A DNA stretch of 64,000 bases. Source: Autumnicola edwardsiae. GTDB lineage: Bacteria > Bacteroidota > Bacteroidia > Flavobacteriales > Flavobacteriaceae. How positions within the stretch are numbered: position 1 is the stretch's first letter; each line of letters opens with the position of its first letter. A model generated the notes under the pieces. That model saw nothing but the letters and a program-made list of their open reading frames with translations, was not told the DNA's origin and searched no databases. This document shows, in pieces, positions 61,458-64,000 of the stretch. The stretch spans positions 62,001 through 126,000 of the forward strand of contig NZ_JAVRHP010000001.1 of the NCBI RefSeq assembly GCF_031846505.1, in the 5' to 3' direction. The position numbers and the translations under genes were made by a program.

Positions 61458-63173
61458 CTACGAAATATTTCCGTTCTTCAATTCTTTAACAGCATAATCC
61501 ACTGCCCTGGCGGTAAGTGCCATATAGGTTAAAGATGGATTTTGAGTACCTGTTGAAGTCATACAGGCACCATCTGTCACAAAAACATTTTTAGAAGTGT
61601 GCAACTGGTTCCACTCATTCAACAAAGAGGTTTTTGGGTCTTTACCCATACGAACGCCGCCCATTTCGTGGATATCCAGTCCGGGAGCCTGTTTGGAATC
61701 GCTGGTGCGGATATTTGTAAATCCGGCGCTTTCAAACATTTCGGTGATCTGTTCAAAATAATCCTCGATCATCTTTTCATCATTATCATCATACGCTACA
61801 TCAAAATTGAGCAGCGGGATTCCCCATTCATCCTTCTTACTATTGTTAAGGCTAATAAGGTTGCTCTCTTTGGGAATCGTCTCGCCCATCATATGGCTTC
61901 CAATCCTCCATGGCCCTAGCTTTGGTTTGGCAAGGTTTTCTTTTAAAGCTACTCCTAATCCATCCTCGCTGGTATATTCACTACGGTAAGTACTAACACC
62001 TGCAGCATACCCCCTTAAGAAGTTGGTTTCCTGCTTATGAATATTTCTGAACCTTGGAATATATCCACTGGTAGGCCTTTTTCCATCTGTAGTAAAATCT
62101 GTAAAACCATCGTATTCTGCAGTCGCCCGGGCCCTGTAATTATGAAAAGCAAAATACTTACCAAGAAGTCCGTTGTCATTCCCAAGACCGTTGGGAAAAC
62201 GTTTTGATTTGGAATTAAGCAAGATAAGGTTCGTGTTTGCAGCCGCCGCATTTACAAAAACAATCTTTGAAAAATACTCTGTAACTTCCTTGGTGTGAGC
62301 ATCAATTACGCGTACACCTGTAACCTTTTCTTTTTCTTCATCGTAGATAAGCGATTCTACAACAGAATCAGGTTTTAAGGTGAGGTTTCCAGTTTTCTCG
62401 GCCCACGGTAAAGTTGAAGAATTACTACTAAAGTAGCCTCCGTAAGGACAACCCCTCTGGCACAATACCCTGTTCTGGCACTGTACCCGCCCCTGTTGTT
62501 TATGGATATCTTTTTGTTCTGAAAGGTGTGCGCAGCGTGCAACAATCACGTGACGATCACCATATTTTTCCGCTACCTTTTCTTTAAAGTACTTTTCTAC
62601 TTTTGTCAGTTCGTACGGTGGTAAAAATTCACCATCAGGTAATTCGGGAAGTCCATCTTTATTCCCGGATATTCCGGCAAATTTTTCAACGTAGCTGTAC
62701 CAGGGAGCCAAATCTTTATAGCGTATTGGCCAGTCTACAGCAAAGCCATCCCTTGCAGGTCCTTCAAAATCGAAATCGCTCCAGCGCTGTACCTGTCTTG
62801 CCCAGAGTAATGATTTTCCACCAACCTGGTATCCTTTTATCCAGTCGAAAGGTTTTTCCTGTACATAAGGATGTTCATCGTCCTTAGAGAAAAAATGGGA
62901 TGCGTCTTCTTTAAAGGCATAGCATTTACTTACAATAGGATTTTCTTTTTTTACTTCAAGTGGCAGCGTTCCCCTATGATCCATTTCCCATGGATGTAAG
63001 CTGGTAGTAGGGTAATCTACCACATGTTTTACATCTTTACCACGGTCCAGAACCAAGGTGCGCAGCCCTTTTTCAGTTAATTCCTTAGCTGCCCATCCCC
63101 CACTAATGCCAGAGCCAATAACAATTGCATCATAAGTTCTTTCTTCTACTCCATCTATATTAAAGTATGCCAT
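61458..63173 (-). CDS. GMC family oxidoreductase, large subunit
   Basis: 571 aa. N-terminal FAD-binding motif AIVIGSGISGGWAAKELTEKGL (about 17-38). A C-terminal GMC signature HEMGGVRMGKDP and TGTQNPSLTYMALTARA place it with the bacterial gluconate/sugar dehydrogenase type rather than fungal oxidases. A cluster of cysteines CQNRVLCQRGCPYGG (about 236-250) may hold an iron-sulfur or structural site, typical of this subgroup. It is 2 bp after the Tat-signal small subunit, which should carry it across the inner membrane since it has no signal peptide. Substrate could be a sugar or polyol (3-keto-forming enzymes are known); unproven. Confidence 0.88.
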   Translation of the reverse strand: MAYFNIDGVEERTYDAIVIGSGISGGWAAKELTEKGLRTLVLDRGKDVKHVVDYPTTSLHPWEMDHRGTLPLEVKKENPIVSKCYAFKEDASHFFSKDDEHPYVQEKPFDWIKGYQVGGKSLLWARQVQRWSDFDFEGPARDGFAVDWPIRYKDLAPWYSYVEKFAGISGNKDGLPELPDGEFLPPYELTKVEKYFKEKVAEKYGDRHVIVARCAHLSEQKDIHKQQGRVQCQNRVLCQRGCPYGGYFSSNSSTLPWAEKTGNLTLKPDSVVESLIYDEEKEKVTGVRVIDAHTKEVTEYFSKIVFVNAAAANTNLILLNSKSKRFPNGLGNDNGLLGKYFAFHNYRARATAEYDGFTDFTTDGKRPTSGYIPRFRNIHKQETNFLRGYAAGVSTYRSEYTSEDGLGVALKENLAKPKLGPWRIGSHMMGETIPKESNLISLNNSKKDEWGIPLLNFDVAYDDNDEKMIEDYFEQITEMFESAGFTNIRTSDSKQAPGLDIHEMGGVRMGKDPKTSLLNEWNQLHTSKNVFVTDGACMTSTGTQNPSLTYMALTARAVDYAVKELKNGNIS

Positions 63174-63175
63174 AA

Positions 63176-63721
63176 TTATGCGTTGTAATATTTTTCTTGA
63201 TTAACCGGAAAACTTCCATCCCACCTTGAAGGTACCTGCTCATAATCCAGGATATTTTCCAAAACATATTTAGAGGTAGTATAACCTGCTATGGTTAGAT
63301 CTTTTACAAAAGGAACAAAACTGATCTTTTTATCTGATGATTTCTCTGTTGCCAGCATTTTGTTTAAAATTTCGTGCCTTTCTGCACCCGAAAGTTCTAC
63401 AAAAGCTTTTCCATATTGGTCTTTACTAGCCTCGTCTACACTATTAAAACCCGCCGCAAATTCCTTTTGAACTTCTTTTTCAAAACAGTCATTTACCATC
63501 ACAAGCACAAAGCGATCTACTTCAAGTTCTTTGGCTCCGGGTGTATCTGTAGCAGGGATAATGGTATCTACCATTCCTGCCAACATTAGCTTTTGATCGT
63601 CGTTTATATCGCCGTTTGCTTCGGGTAGTTCCTCCGCTGTCCAGGAATCGATCCAAAAAGGCACTGTCGCCAGTCCTACTGCAGATATTCCAAGGGTTTT
63701 AATGAGGTCTCTTCTCTTCAT
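63176..63721 (-). CDS. Gluconate 2-dehydrogenase subunit 3 family protein (Tat-exported small subunit)
   Basis: 181 aa. A twin-arginine signal MKRRDLIKTLGISAVGLATV (RR at 3-4) precedes a helical domain of the gluconate 2-dehydrogenase subunit 3 family: KLMLAGMVDTIIPATDTPGA, VDRFVLVMVNDCFEKEVQKE and the late FVKDLTIAGYTTSKYVLENI. It is the normal partner of the GMC oxidoreductase, which lacks its own signal, and they are separated by only 2 bp. Any cytochrome c subunit lies outside the window. Confidence 0.92.
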   Translation of the reverse strand: MKRRDLIKTLGISAVGLATVPFWIDSWTAEELPEANGDINDDQKLMLAGMVDTIIPATDTPGAKELEVDRFVLVMVNDCFEKEVQKEFAAGFNSVDEASKDQYGKAFVELSGAERHEILNKMLATEKSSDKKISFVPFVKDLTIAGYTTSKYVLENILDYEQVPSRWDGSFPVNQEKYYNA

Positions 63722-64000
63722 TTTTGTTATTTATAAGGTATAAGTCGTACTTTTTTAGTAAAATTTCTGGTGTCAGAAAATTAACCGTATAATAATTCAT
63801 TGATGCTTAAACGCTGTTCTTCTTCATGCCCTCAACAGGTTGTGAAGATAAAGTTAAAGTTCAAACTGTAATTGCAAAAATAAAATTTTAAAGGCTTCTT
63901 CAGTTAATTACCACGACATTAACAATTATAATTTCTGAAGTAGTGTGCTGCAATTTCAATTTACTTTGCACACAAACCGTACCAGCCGGAAATTTAACTT
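63722..64000. other. Right-edge non-coding stretch, upstream of the Tat small-subunit gene
   Basis: 279 bp with no frame I believe in. A -7-like TATTTTTG on the minus strand (63875-63882) could be the operon promoter with a ~150-nt leader, but no -33 box was seen, so it stays tentative. Confidence 0.4.

Noticed and set aside
1..64000. CRISPR arrays, tRNA/rRNA genes, prophage or complete insertion sequences
   Set aside because: I read both strands for regularly spaced direct repeats, cloverleaf-like sequences and transposase motifs and saw none that I could support; short tRNAs could still be missed by eye.

Overview
The window looks like a contiguous chromosomal segment of a marine-type member of the Flavobacteriaceae (Bacteroidota), probably close to the Gramella/Salegentibacter group. 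The group placement is inference. Support comes from the low GC, several promoters with the Bacteroidota -7 element TAnnTTTG, many TonB-dependent receptors (TBDRs) paired with lipoproteins whose mature N-terminus is acidic (Cys followed by D/E-rich residues, the surface-export style of this phylum), an SDR-type threonine dehydrogenase like the Flavobacterium enzyme, and families typical of the class (DUF5689, DUF4374, M13 peptidase). No rRNA, tRNA, CRISPR, prophage or complete insertion sequence was seen.

Layout. 1-9 kb: a cut-off acyltransferase, tatD, a small retropepsin-like protease, the sucA-sucB operon (2-oxoglutarate dehydrogenase) and a polyprenyl synthetase. 7.7-14.4 kb: a four-gene TetR/TolC/membrane-fusion/RND efflux operon behind a well-formed promoter. 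14.5-19.3 kb: MORN-repeat protein, aspS, a ClC chloride channel with CBS domains, a small membrane protein and a cold-shock protein. 19.4-24.6 kb: an iron/siderophore locus (PchR-like AraC regulator, TBDR, DUF4374 lipoprotein) that resembles Bacteroides XusAB, followed by a decayed stub of the third, PepSY-type gene. 24.6-29.1 kb: threonine dehydrogenase, two small exported proteins and an M13 peptidase. 29.2-31.4 kb: an ECF42-type sigma factor, DGPF/YCII protein and lipoprotein in overlapping order, bracketed by 14-bp inverted repeats. 31.5-37.3 kb: YraN, a lipoprotein, metG, a DUF389 membrane protein and a HicBA toxin-antitoxin pair.

37.3-49.5 kb is the most distinctive part: two TBDR-lipoprotein pairs interleaved with two different secreted nucleases, an endonuclease/exonuclease/phosphatase (EEP) enzyme and an endonuclease I carrying three Ig-like repeats. 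One partner lipoprotein is built of six tandem repeats of a domain I do not recognise. There is no SusD and no carbohydrase, so I read the region as a candidate locus for degrading extracellular nucleic acid at the surface and importing the products. This is inference and the best candidate for an undescribed system here.

49.7-57.0 kb: pgi, an M23 peptidase, tryptophan 2,3-dioxygenase and a DUF3108 protein in one tight operon, then hppD and hmgA for tyrosine breakdown. 57.3-63.7 kb: a patatin-barrel outer-membrane protein abutting uvrC, then a GMC oxidoreductase with its Tat-signal small subunit.

Dispersed repeats occur between genes: two palindromes of the AACCT..AGGTT kind, a CCCCC/GGGGG palindrome that forms the 3' end of the EEP nuclease gene, and a 21-bp sequence present in two gaps 31.5 kb apart.
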